This document shows positions 1 to 11,400 of a stretch of 64,000 nucleotides of DNA, in pieces. Within the stretch, counting starts at the first letter, position 1, and each line of letters starts with the position of its first letter. The stretch lies in the NCBI GenBank assembly GCA_030562195.1, contig JAUJPP010000005.1, positions 33,343,106 through 33,407,105 of the forward strand, read 5' to 3'. This DNA comes from Nipponacmea schrenckii. Lineage: Eukaryota > Mollusca > Gastropoda > Lottiidae. The notes under the pieces are model-generated. The model did not search any database. It was given only the letters and a program-made list of their open reading frames with translations, and had not been told where the DNA came from. The translations under genes were made by a program, and so were the position numbers.

Positions 1-2355
1 GCAAAGTAGACAAGTTAATTTGATTTTCATAGTAACTTTCAACCATGCACACCAATTTTGTTTGAAGATCATCTTCACAACACAAGGAAGGGACTCTCAA
101 TAAGTGAGTTCAGCATATAATTCATGGAATCAACAGGATTCTCAATTAAATAACTTGGAATAGGGTTCAGAACCTGTTTCACTTATTGTAATTGCACACA
201 GAAATCAAAATGGCTGAGATGAGAATAGATGAGAAAATTTGTAATCATTATCCACTTCAATACTGTTCGATTCAGGGCAGAAATGAAACAAAAAGGACCT
301 ATTCAAAACTCTCCAATGATCAAATGATGCCCTCCTAAAACTCAATTACCTAATTACAAATTTATGATGAATTAGAAATTATGTTCTGGACGCTTTGTGC
401 ACACTAATACAATTACAATTCGTACAACTTCTAAACTTAACACTGGCATTCTAATAATATACTAAAAATCCTATTCTGTTACAAATTATTAATCAAATCT
501 CTAGTAGACATGTCTACCTGGCTGACTCATAATCACACGAACTGTACTATTTCTATATATTATGACTATAATTATTACAAACTTATATTTCTCATTGTAC
601 TTACTAACATGTTTTCTAACGGTCATAATATCTTAATAAATATAAAAGTCAGTATAATAACTACATCAAGGCAAATATTGAATAACTAGTCAGTCACATT
701 CAACCTTATAACTTGTAAAAGAAGAATTCTCAATGACTGGCAAGCTATCATTGTCAAGAATTATGTGTTGAAGGCCGACATTTTCTTTGTCATGCTTACA
801 TTTGGGATTGATGAAAATGGAAGATAATTATTGTAATATGGACTTGATATACAATAACTGTGAATAACTACTAATTAAAATTTAATGACATCATAGGATT
901 AAACGTGTAACGGATTATTGTTTATTAATGGAAAGTAGTTTCAGACCAGCAACTAGAAGCGTTTCTGGCATCCGATTAATTATTGTCAATCAAAACATCT
1001 CTGACCTAAACTTGATGTCCTACAGAGCCTATTTGCAACTGGCATGATTGCAAGTCGTGACTGGCATAAATGGCCAAATCAACCGTCCAATTAAATGCGT
1101 TGAACCACAGGTCCCCCTATTATTCTGGTACAAAAGATCATTGTTATTGTATGTATGCACCTTTCATATTTCAACTTCTCATCTACTTAGGTGACAATTG
1201 CCCCAATAGCTAAGTTTGATTGAGGAAGATTTCATACCCTTAAGTACAGTACTGACCTTTGGGTCAACCTTAATTGTTTCTCAAAAACTTATGACATCAT
1301 AGATTTACATATCTTTCTGCTCATTAGGAAGATAACATTCAAATACCCATCAACAATATAAAGTATTATGGTTAATCCACATGCTTAATACAGTGTCTTC
1401 TCTAAGAAGTAATCAATTTAATTGTGGAGCTGATAATTGGGGTATATTTATGGTTCAGTTGAAATGATCATTATTTTAAAGATGTTTGTAGATAAGAACT
1501 ATATATCATTTATTAGATCTATTATCAAAATTACATATCAATACAATCTACCAAGATTACTGTATATTAAACAAAGGATTTATTGATAATTTAGATCATA
1601 TTCATAACAATAATAAATACTGCTTGAAATTTCCACATATGTACTACATACTTCATTTGACCCACTTGTTCTGTAATTCTGACTAATAATTTAGTAGTGT
1701 CCAAAGTGCATCGAATCTTAATGTCAATACATGTGTCTTTTATGGAAACAGATACTGTAGATAAATACAACCAGAGGCAAAACTAGACCCACAGAATGCA
1801 GAGATGAGAAAGTATTAGTACTGATGTTTGGTCAAATGCTAAGAGAAAGCGAAAAATTCATTTGACCTATGCTACAAAGATTATAATAAGTTTTACTTTT
1901 GAAAGTGTTGCATCACATAAACTGGCTCTTTATTAAATCCATCAAGCTTTAATATTTCAGAATCTAATCATAGAAGGATTATTTCTGTAAGTTACCATTT
2001 TGACCCATAAACTGACCTTCAGATCAATATCTTGCTATTATAAATTGAGACAGTGTTCTACATAGAAGATCCATTGATTAACATATGTCACATTCTATTG
2101 TCTTACTGTTGTCTGCTTTTTGCCTAGTGCCTAGTCTTTTGCATTTAATGTTGCTCTTTGCTCTTTGCTTGATAGAATTTTTATTGCCATGTTCAGGAAG
2201 TTTGATGCCTCTCTAATACTTTCTATTCATTATTAATACTGACTTTATCGACTGATCCTCAATTAAAAGATAAAGTAGATTAATGTAATCCATTCACAAG
2301 GGCTATTAAGTCATAACCAGACTAAATTATGGACTTATGCCAAAGAATTGATTAA
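1..2355. other. AT-rich non-coding stretch
   Basis: No exon, domain or clear repeat boundary is visible here. The minus-strand kinase gene whose first exons lie to the right would have to continue leftward, so this may be intron of that gene or intergenic sequence. I looked for the HRD and DFG catalytic motifs on the minus strand and did not find them. Confidence 0.4.
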
Positions 2356-3415
2356 GGGGGTTGACAACCCTAAACCTATGTACAAAAAATAGACGATTTT
2401 AACAACTTATTTTCCACCTATCTGAAATATTTAAATATCAATGGAAAGAGGGGACTTTTAGCTATCCAAAAATATAAAATTTATTTCTTTATGACATTTC
2501 AACTTTGAGAAATAGGGTATGAAAGATGAACGAAAAAAACATCAATTATTCCTTAAAATTAGCATATCTACTAGACTATTTAATATAGAAATTTTGCACA
2601 ACACAAGTCTACATGTATCTCTACAAAATTACGTTGGCTTTTTCGAAAATTTTGTTTTGTTCTGAAGATATTGATAGAAATCAAAATTTTGGGAGTGCAT
2701 TTACGAAAAATTGAATTTTTAAAAAACTATTCATTTTATAAAAAAAAGCCAACGTAGAGTTATAGAGGACATCGTAAGCTTTAGCTGAAGCCAAAGTTTG
2801 TAAAAATCGGATAAATTGTAAGCGAGATATGCTTTTGGAAAAATGGCAGTTTTTTTCAACATTTTGGAAACACATGTAAACCTTACCTAATTAACCTTCA
2901 TGTTGTTAAAAGATTGTCTTTCATGCTGTAGAAATCTTTAAGCACCTTTTAGGCATTGATATGCACTGATATCCACATAATTGGAGTGTTAAAACAATGG
3001 ATTAGCACATGTCAAAACCCTTCCACCCACCAATCATAAAATCTTCTCTGTTTACATGTGACGTAATGATTTATGGGACATCACGGGACTTCTGGATTCC
3101 CCCGATACACAAACTCTTACTTCGCCTGCCGATATTAACAATAACTGACCGGCAAACGTAGAGAATGTTTATTTAGCCGATGACGATGTAATCACAAATG
3201 TCAACTGACAACGTAATTTGTACGTCTACATGGAGGAATACCCCGTTTTGTTCTATAAATAGATTATCTTCACAGACCGATATCTGACAAACTACTGAAG
3301 CGATTGAGCTAAAATTTTCCATACATGAGTTTTTTTTAATGTCAAATAGAATGGATATCAACTAAATGCGTTTCTTGATTGAAATACACCTCGAATGATA
3401 AGGTTGTCAACCCCC
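2356..3415. mobile_element. TTAA-flanked inverted-repeat element (family 1)
   Basis: The element begins GGGGGTTGACAACC and ends with the reverse complement GGTTGTCAACCCCC. A TTAA directly abuts each end (2352-2355 and 3416-3419), which fits a target-site duplication. An internal inverted repeat pairs the ACGTTGGCTTTTT stretch near 2631 with its complement near 2742. No transposase ORF survives, so it is non-autonomous. TTAA duplications are typical of the piggyBac and Kolobok superfamilies; which one applies here cannot be decided from the ends alone. Confidence 0.75.
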
Positions 3416-4391
3416 TTAAGTTTGACTTATACTTATTTAACATTATACATAACTTTTTATAGTTGAACACTTCTTAAATCTTATAATATTAATTATCAGA
3501 TTAACTCCTTAAAACCTTCACTTTACAATCCAATCTTTACTAGTCATTTCATTTGTTTACATTCAAAATATATAGGCCTACACATTTATATTTAAAATCA
3601 AACAATTCTATGAAAGACTAAATGTAGAAAAAGAAATATTTCAGTCATATTAAATACTGACTGATCTCAATAGGACACTTGTTTTTGACAGTTGATATCA
3701 TGCCAGACATTTTGTATTATTGTCATAATAATACACCAGCTCTCAATATAACTCTCAATATAATAGAAATCATCACAAAGAAAATAAATCTAAGGTAAAG
3801 GTCATTAACAGGTGCTGGGACATTTTCTACTATTATAGATTTATAGCAAATTAGTAGTCAAGTTTATAAAGTCATAAATTATTATACTGGTTTGTTATAT
3901 AGTATTTTGGACAAGCTGACCTCAGGCAGTCACTGGTATTTCTATGACTGGGTGGATGAACATTTCCATATTTCCCATAAGTCTGTAATATAGGCCCTAT
4001 ATTGCTCATTGTTTTCCTTATAACTTTAAAGACATATCTAGATCCTCGAAAAGAAATCTCTAGTAGGTCATAAATCAATATACAATTAAATTTACTCAAC
4101 TGGCACTTGTTTAACAGTTGTAAATATATTTACAAATAAACAAGTATATTAGTAGTATTAATCAGTGGTCAAATAATAAATACCGATATGGACCGATATC
4201 CACCCTTTTAGATGAACAAAAGAGGATAGTCTATCTTGTATAGACTTGTACATCGATTCACCTGGCTTTAAATAAGACCCCACCCCACTCTATCGCTTTA
4301 CACTGTAAAAGAATCGAGTAAAAAAACAAAATTTACAACCAATGTTGACAAACAGGTGGTCAATGGTGAGTTTTTATCATTGATATAAATA
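3416..4391. other. Non-coding stretch
   Basis: AT-rich sequence between two transposon-like elements. Small ORFs on both strands have no recognisable domain. Nothing else is supported here. Confidence 0.4.
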
Positions 4392-5192
4392 CAGTATATC
4401 CTGCTCATACGACCACCTTTATTAAGAGCCCACCTTCAATAAACGACCACAATAAATTCCCCCCTACGAGTTTTCAATGTAATTATCGACTAATAAGCGG
4501 CCACCTTCATTACGCGACCAGCGGCCATGTATTTATATTCCCAATTGATTAAAATAACTCAATTAAGCGACCATGACACTTTGGATTATCTCCCGTAACA
4601 AAAATCAAGTTCACGCGTCGGTGATATTCAATGAGATTATCGCTAATCGGTAATTAGATAATCTTCTACAGATTAATTTTATAGCTTGTTGCTGATTAAT
4701 ATTGAAAGATATCATCGTATTGACAATTATTATAAAGTACTGTAAAGGCTTCAATATTTCGTTTTTGGTAAAATTTAGACTACCGTAAATTTGATCAGAA
4801 AGCGAAAGTAGGGTATACCGGATGTTGTTATAAAAACATATTAATCAGGTGAAAATGGAATAAAGCGTGTTTCCGGGCAATTAAAATGCAAGTAAAGAAG
4901 GATATCTTATTTATTTAAGGTAGAGAATTTTGACTTTGAAAACGATAATAACTGTGAGAACTTTGGTATCTAAAAGAAAATAAAATACGACAAAATAGAG
5001 TATCCTGTCGGTAGATAGGAGATAGCATGCAAAAGCAGTAGAAACTATACATGTATGAGTAAAATTAAGATCCTATGATTTCCAAAACGTCAAAACGAAA
5101 TGGTTTTGCAGTTCCTCTCTTAAGAGGCCACCTTCACTCAGCGACCGTTTTTGAATATTCCCTTGAGTGGTCTCTGAATGCAGGTTCTACTG
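4392..5192. mobile_element. Non-autonomous pogo/Tigger-like DNA element
   Basis: The left end reads CAGTATATCCTGC and the reverse complement of the right end reads CAGTAGAACCTGC, with TA on both outer sides. Immediately inside both ends the sequence alternates short GACCACC-like motifs with AT-rich spacers. The same design is seen at the left end of the CENP-B-like transposon at 63327, whose end begins CAGTAAAAGTCC. TA duplication and CAGT ends are typical of pogo/Tigger elements of the Tc1/mariner group. There is no ORF of transposase length. Confidence 0.65.
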
Positions 5193-8100
5193 TACATCAT
5201 GTATGAAATAAAAACAAGATGTGTATCTAATTCTATCATATTTTTGATGAATTTGGATTACACCTTCAATTAAGCTTCAATAAACATTATTTACAGATCA
5301 ATAAATTTTTCCAAATTGATATATTCTTTAAAAAAAAGTGTAAAAAAGACAAATTGGTCCTTTCACGATCTGATAGTTCTTCATTTAACCAGAAGAAATA
5401 TCTTTTAGAATTATAAAAAAAAATGCCTTATCGCAAATCAATTTTGGCCACAATACATAAATAAAAAGGAAGAGATATATGTGACTTCAGAAAAATTTCT
5501 TGCATTAAATATGCAACAGCAATGGTCCTTGTTCAATCTTTCCCAGGGAGAATAGCCAAAAGTACAAAACACCCACAAGATATATACCCTAATTATAAAT
5601 CTATTGAATAAAACTGTCAATGTACTAGAATATGCCTTTCTCTTCAGAAGTCCTGTGTAAGAACACAACTATATGGTGTAATTGTTACCTAATAAATACA
5701 GTGCAAGGTTATGTAGTTCGTCATTTCACTTATCGTTAAGTGAACAATTAAGAAAGTATTACAGGCTTTATACAAAATAAAACCTTGTCAAGAAATCTTA
5801 ACTTGTTGTGATGTAAATTATATATGAGAAAAAATCTCTTTACCATTCAGACCAAAATAATATGTTTTCTGAATTTTGTTTGAGGCAAAAGATAAAAATA
5901 GGCCTACTTTCTTTAAAAGGCATGAACACATATTTTTTTTATGTTTACAAGCCTGCAATGTATCTTAAACTGAGATTTAACACCTTTTGGTGGAAACAGT
6001 GGGGTATCCTTAAAAAATAGATTTTACAACACTTTATTCTAAAAATCAAATATATGATTATCATTCAATAAAACTTACGTGTCAAAATGCATCAGATCAA
6101 TTCTCTTTTCATATATTTCCAGAGAGAAGACTCTAATACCTCTTCAACACTTTCAGATTACAGACTTACAGATTCAACAAAGCACTGATAGAAATGGCCA
6201 TGTACACTAGGGTAGTCAGTGTATCTGGCACCTCTTAATTTAACAGGTGTAAAACAGGAAGACGTTCTCTGACTTTCCAAATTTTGAATCTCAACCTTGA
6301 CAGTTACCACCACATCAACAATACCCCCCCCCCCTTATTTGTACCCCCAGTCTCGGAGCCTGACACTGCCACTGAATACTCCAAAAATAGGTCATATCAG
6401 TAATCATAATTTGGGTGTCAATCATTTATTTATTTCAATTTATAACATTTACCAAACTTAAGTAGATCTAAAACTTTATTGTGAAAGGGTCCTTAATAGC
6501 ATTAAATCACTTGTTCACTCAAATTTTTCTCTCAATAAAACCATTGAATTGAGGTCAACTCTTTAGGTGTCAATAAAAACTGCAATATTTCAAAGCTTCA
6601 ATGAACACCTTTGTGTTTGAATGTGACTGAAAGAAAACAGTTTTCATATTGTGTGTTATGATTTCAACCAATTTAAATATTACACAACATTGTTCTGCTA
6701 AATACCCCAGAAAGTGGAGTAGTTGACAGGAGAATCTCGAAAGGGCAATAAACAGGGGCCCTATGTGCACCTTCAAAATCTACAAGGTTCAAAAACCAAA
6801 GAAAATAAGGTTAATGTAGGATTTATGAATCTTTATTATATTTATACTCAGAAATTTCAAATAATATCAAACTTGCTATATTAGAATATTTTTATAACTA
6901 TTTCCTTATTATTATATCTAGTTAACTGTTAACGGGGATGAATTTCAATGTTGATTAGGTAACATTTCATCATTAATACAGGTAGCTGTCAGGTTTTAAT
7001 GAATTGCTGATTGTAGGTAAGCTTAATCAGAAAACCTATATATTTCACTATTTAAATATGTCAACCTAACCTTCTAAATTGTGAGAAATTTTACTAGGTA
7101 ACAATATTAATGTTCAATTTACATCATCTCTTTGTTAGAAATATGAAAACAGAACCTGAAATAACATGAATAACAACAATATTTCTATATAGCTCTACAA
7201 TTGTTCAAAAGTAAATTTTTTTATTATTGCAAATTTGTTTGTTACTCCAACATACATATTTCATTTGGAAACATTCCAGAAATATTTTTATATTCAGACA
7301 AAAGACAGTCTATGACATCAAGGTACTTAAAAACATATTTCAATTTACTACATGTACTTTCCAGTTGAGCATTATATACATACTTGCCTACTCGTCAAAA
7401 CAAAAATGGCATTCACATTGTCCATAGATATATGGGGCAGTATATACAATAACACCATTAAATGCTTCATTGTGTATGAACACTCTAGATGTTGTATTTT
7501 GTTTTAACAAAATATTGAATATACAACCCCTATAACAAAAAACATGTGACTGATAAACAGATGAAGAATGTTATATATACATGTATATCACAAGTCATCA
7601 CATGAAGATGAACTCTTGTCAATATTCAGGAAAGTGTAGTTTATTTTTGAGTAGAATTAGTAAGATATTATGGATTCATTTAGTTACTCCACCCTATGAA
7701 AAATACCATTGCCAATATACAGTTGTGACTTACCCCTAAAAGCAATTAATACCTAGCACCTAATGAACAGTGAAAAAATTACTTCAAAACTTAGATTGAT
7801 TGTTCATTTTACAGTACAAACAAATATAGCGAACTGTACACATCAATTATCAAAGTTGTAAAAAAATTCAATTCTTGTTTATCAACTTTTTAGAAAGAAG
7901 AAAGGAAAGTATTGTTGAGAAATAAAAGAGATGTTTATCAGTCAAGTTGTGATTAATACATGTGTTACAGGAGCTGTCGCATTCATTTATCAATGTGAAA
8001 ATATATCATGAAGGGAATCTTCCAATTATTATTTTGGACAGTATTAGATTTTAGACATCAGTTCACATAAATCTGACCCTCACATTTTTTTTCCATTCTT

Positions 8101-8404
8101 AGTGGTTGCAAACAAATCTATACATTATTTATTTATTTGAAAAGTGATCCTTGTGGAGAAAAATAAAAAAGCTGTACCCCTTTTAAACATTTTTAAGAAA
8201 ATAGATCATCCTGATGTATGTAAATAACAATGTTTTACCCTTTGACCGGGAAGGCTGTTTTAATTTAAATAATTCGTGGGAAATATATTTTCCTGCATTA
8301 ATGTGTTGGGATTGTTCAGTTTAAATAATTATCAACTGAAAGTACATGTATATCGGATACAGTTATTACAGATAACCATTCTCAAAATAAGTTGCATTTC
8401 TTAC
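5193..8404. other. Non-coding stretch left of the kinase exon
   Basis: About 3.2 kb of AT-rich sequence with a poly-C tract near 6325-6335. ORFs here are short and have no recognisable domain. As it follows the 5' splice site of the kinase exon at 8405 on the minus strand, it is most simply intron of that gene. Confidence 0.4.
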
Positions 8405-11400
8405 CTCTAATGCGTCCACGATTTGTGCTGTCCAGGTTATTATAAGTGCTTCTGGTAAATGTTCATCGATTAAATCAGCCATAAAGTATTGTAAATCCCC
8501 TGCTTCGCAGAAATCTGTTACTATAAATAGTGTATGGTCTATGAGATAAGAATGAACAAACTGGACAACATGATCGTGATGTATATCCTCTAAACAATGT
8601 ACTTCGTTCATAGCCTCTTCACGTTCATGGACTGGACAATTGGAAAGCTCTATTTTCTTCAATGCCAACTGAAATGATAAAAAACATCACAATAAAATAC
8701 TAGAATTGCTTACAATTATGAACGTATTTCGAGAGCCTTAAAATATTATGTAGGCTAAACTTGCAATGACCTACATCTAGACTAAATATATTGAATATCA
8801 TTTGACCTTGTTTTCAAACTCATAAAATAATTAGGTCATACCTTCCGTAACGGTTAAAAATGGCGAAAATATGAAAATTATCAATTTTTGCTGTATTTAA
8901 GTACACTTATCTCTGTGAATTTTTTATGTAAGCCAAATAAAAAAATACATACTCGTAGACAATATATTGAATATTATTTGACTTAATTTTCAAGGTCATA
9001 GATTAAGTGGGTCACACCTTCCGTAGCCGTTAAAGTGACCTAATTTTGAAAAAATCGAAATTTGAATAATTCGAAAAAAAATACCAAATTTAAAAATCGG
9101 CCTCCAAGAAAAGGTAGATAATGATGAAAAGTATCTATGTGCTAAATTTCATCAAAATCGGTCTATCAATAGTGTCTGAATTTCGGATTTAAGAAAAAGT
9201 AAAAATAATAATCACTTTATTCGGGTAAAAAATAGGGCAGGGAGCCTCTCTTGCATTTCGCCCAACATATATACATACAAACAAAATCAATCAACAACAA
9301 ATATACAGGCAATATAAAATTGATAATAAAAGAACATGTTGTAACTGTTAATAGTAGATGTATATACAAATATAATCAAAATTTCTTAATATTTGATTTG
9401 GAAATGTAAGCTGATATATTTTTGTAAAACAATTTGGGATTGTTGTTTAAAATTTTGAGATTGGCAGGTAGACTATTCCACAGGCTGGATCCCTTAAAAT
9501 TGTAACGAAAATTCAAAATGGCGGCCGATATGGCAGCTTGACCTAATTTTTTAGGTCAAATCGATTACTATTGACAAGTTATTTAAAAAACAGTTTCCAC
9601 TTTTTACCTAGCTGTTATAGACCAGAAGTTACGTAATTACGTCATTTGAGGCTAAATCGGAAGTGGAATTTTTTTTTTCAAAATTTTTCAAAAATTATAA
9701 TCATATCGCCTATCAATTGGTAAAGTTTCACAATTTTACCATTTATATTAAATGAGAAATCACGGTCTGAAATTTTTGCCGATGACCTTTGAATATTGAA
9801 TTGCAAATCGTGGGTAAAGATTTAACTGAATTGCATAAAACCTATAATTGTTAGTTGAAAAATACATTGAAGTTTTCAAATCTGAAAATCCGGTCGAAAT
9901 CGAACTGAAAATAAACTTGCTGAAGCAAAAAAACCTCAACTTCCTGTTCTCACTTCCAGTCAGAGATAGAACTTCCGGTTTTGTTTTATTTGATAATAGA
10001 AATCATTCTAAAATCGACTGTAAATTTAGAATTTCTGTACCTTTTACCAGTTTGTCTACTAACTCATCCAAGAATCGCAAAAAAAAAAAAATAAAATAAT
10101 CCGAACGATTACAATACGTTTTCGCCAAAGTCGAAATACGTAATAAGTTAGTTTGTATTGTGATGATAAATGTTACAAAAATCTTCACAACAGTAATAAG
10201 GCAAACCATGGAAACAAAATGCATGTAAGAAATATGATAGCCAAGTTATCTGTATCTTCAGCTTGTTTATTAATCCCCTTATACCTGCATCGCTGACAAG
10301 AAAGAACTAAGTTGAACAATTTGAATGTAAAGTTTCGACTAGGCCTAGGATTAAATATCTAGCACCAATCTAAATCACTAAGGCCTACCATGAAAATGCT
10401 TGATGAATAAATGAATATGTTCAGTTGCACATCTCATATCTTAAGTTCTAAATATTATTTACATGCATCTAAACAGAAAATAGGGTTAAGATAAACCAAT
10501 ATAAATAGAATTTGGAACGGGAACATTGTTGTTTACAAGATTTAAGAATTTCTTTACATTGTTCATTTTAAATATATCAACAGGAAGATATTCAGCTTGG
10601 TGTGAGAGATAACATTGTGGATGAAACTAATACATCAACTATTCAATATCCAACAGAGAAGGTAATATTACCCCAAACAATAACTAAAACCCTGAAAATC
10701 ACTTGACTCACACTAAGTCTATATCTATTGTTAATCAAAAGTACAGTTTATCTTTATCAATTTAACTTTTCTGTTGGAGACTTAAAGGGGCCCAGGCTTG
10801 ATTTTTAGGGGTTGTTTTGGGCCTTTGTTACATTTAAACAGTCCTCAGAAATACTCAAGCTCTAAGAAAATCGCAAAATACCTTGAAATATACCTCAAAC
10901 AAAAAATTTCACTTTTCATTTTTTTTCTGTGCTGTACGCGGCTGGTCTCCAGTCGGTCTGAAAATTGTGTGTCCTGTTGACAAAGTCTACAATTGAAAAT
11001 GCGTTGTAGTCTATTTATATAGATGACCGCTATTGCACGACGGGAAGGATAACTCTTTGATTATCAAGACAAAACGTTTTCCAATATGGCGGGACGTTCG
11101 TAATTTCTTAAGACGTTATGATTTTTCAAACACGGATAATTATGGATACACATGAATTTGAAGGCTCAAATTTCAAAGGTAAGCTCTGTAGACTATTTCT
11201 GATTAGCTAAGCAAAAGATTTCATGTGTTTGAGGCTGTCGGATGATTGTCCGAAACAAATAAAGCCTGGGCCCCTTTAATATGGCCGATTGCTGAATCAT
11301 GGAATTGTTTCCTTATCCTATGTATGAAGTCATTGCATTTGCAACTCTACCTTTCAAAACTAATTCTGGATTAAATTTGACATTATACAATGTATTAGAA

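Noticed and set aside
1..8404. Kinase C-lobe exons
   Set aside because: No minus-strand HRD, DFG or APE motif could be found by eye, so none is reported.
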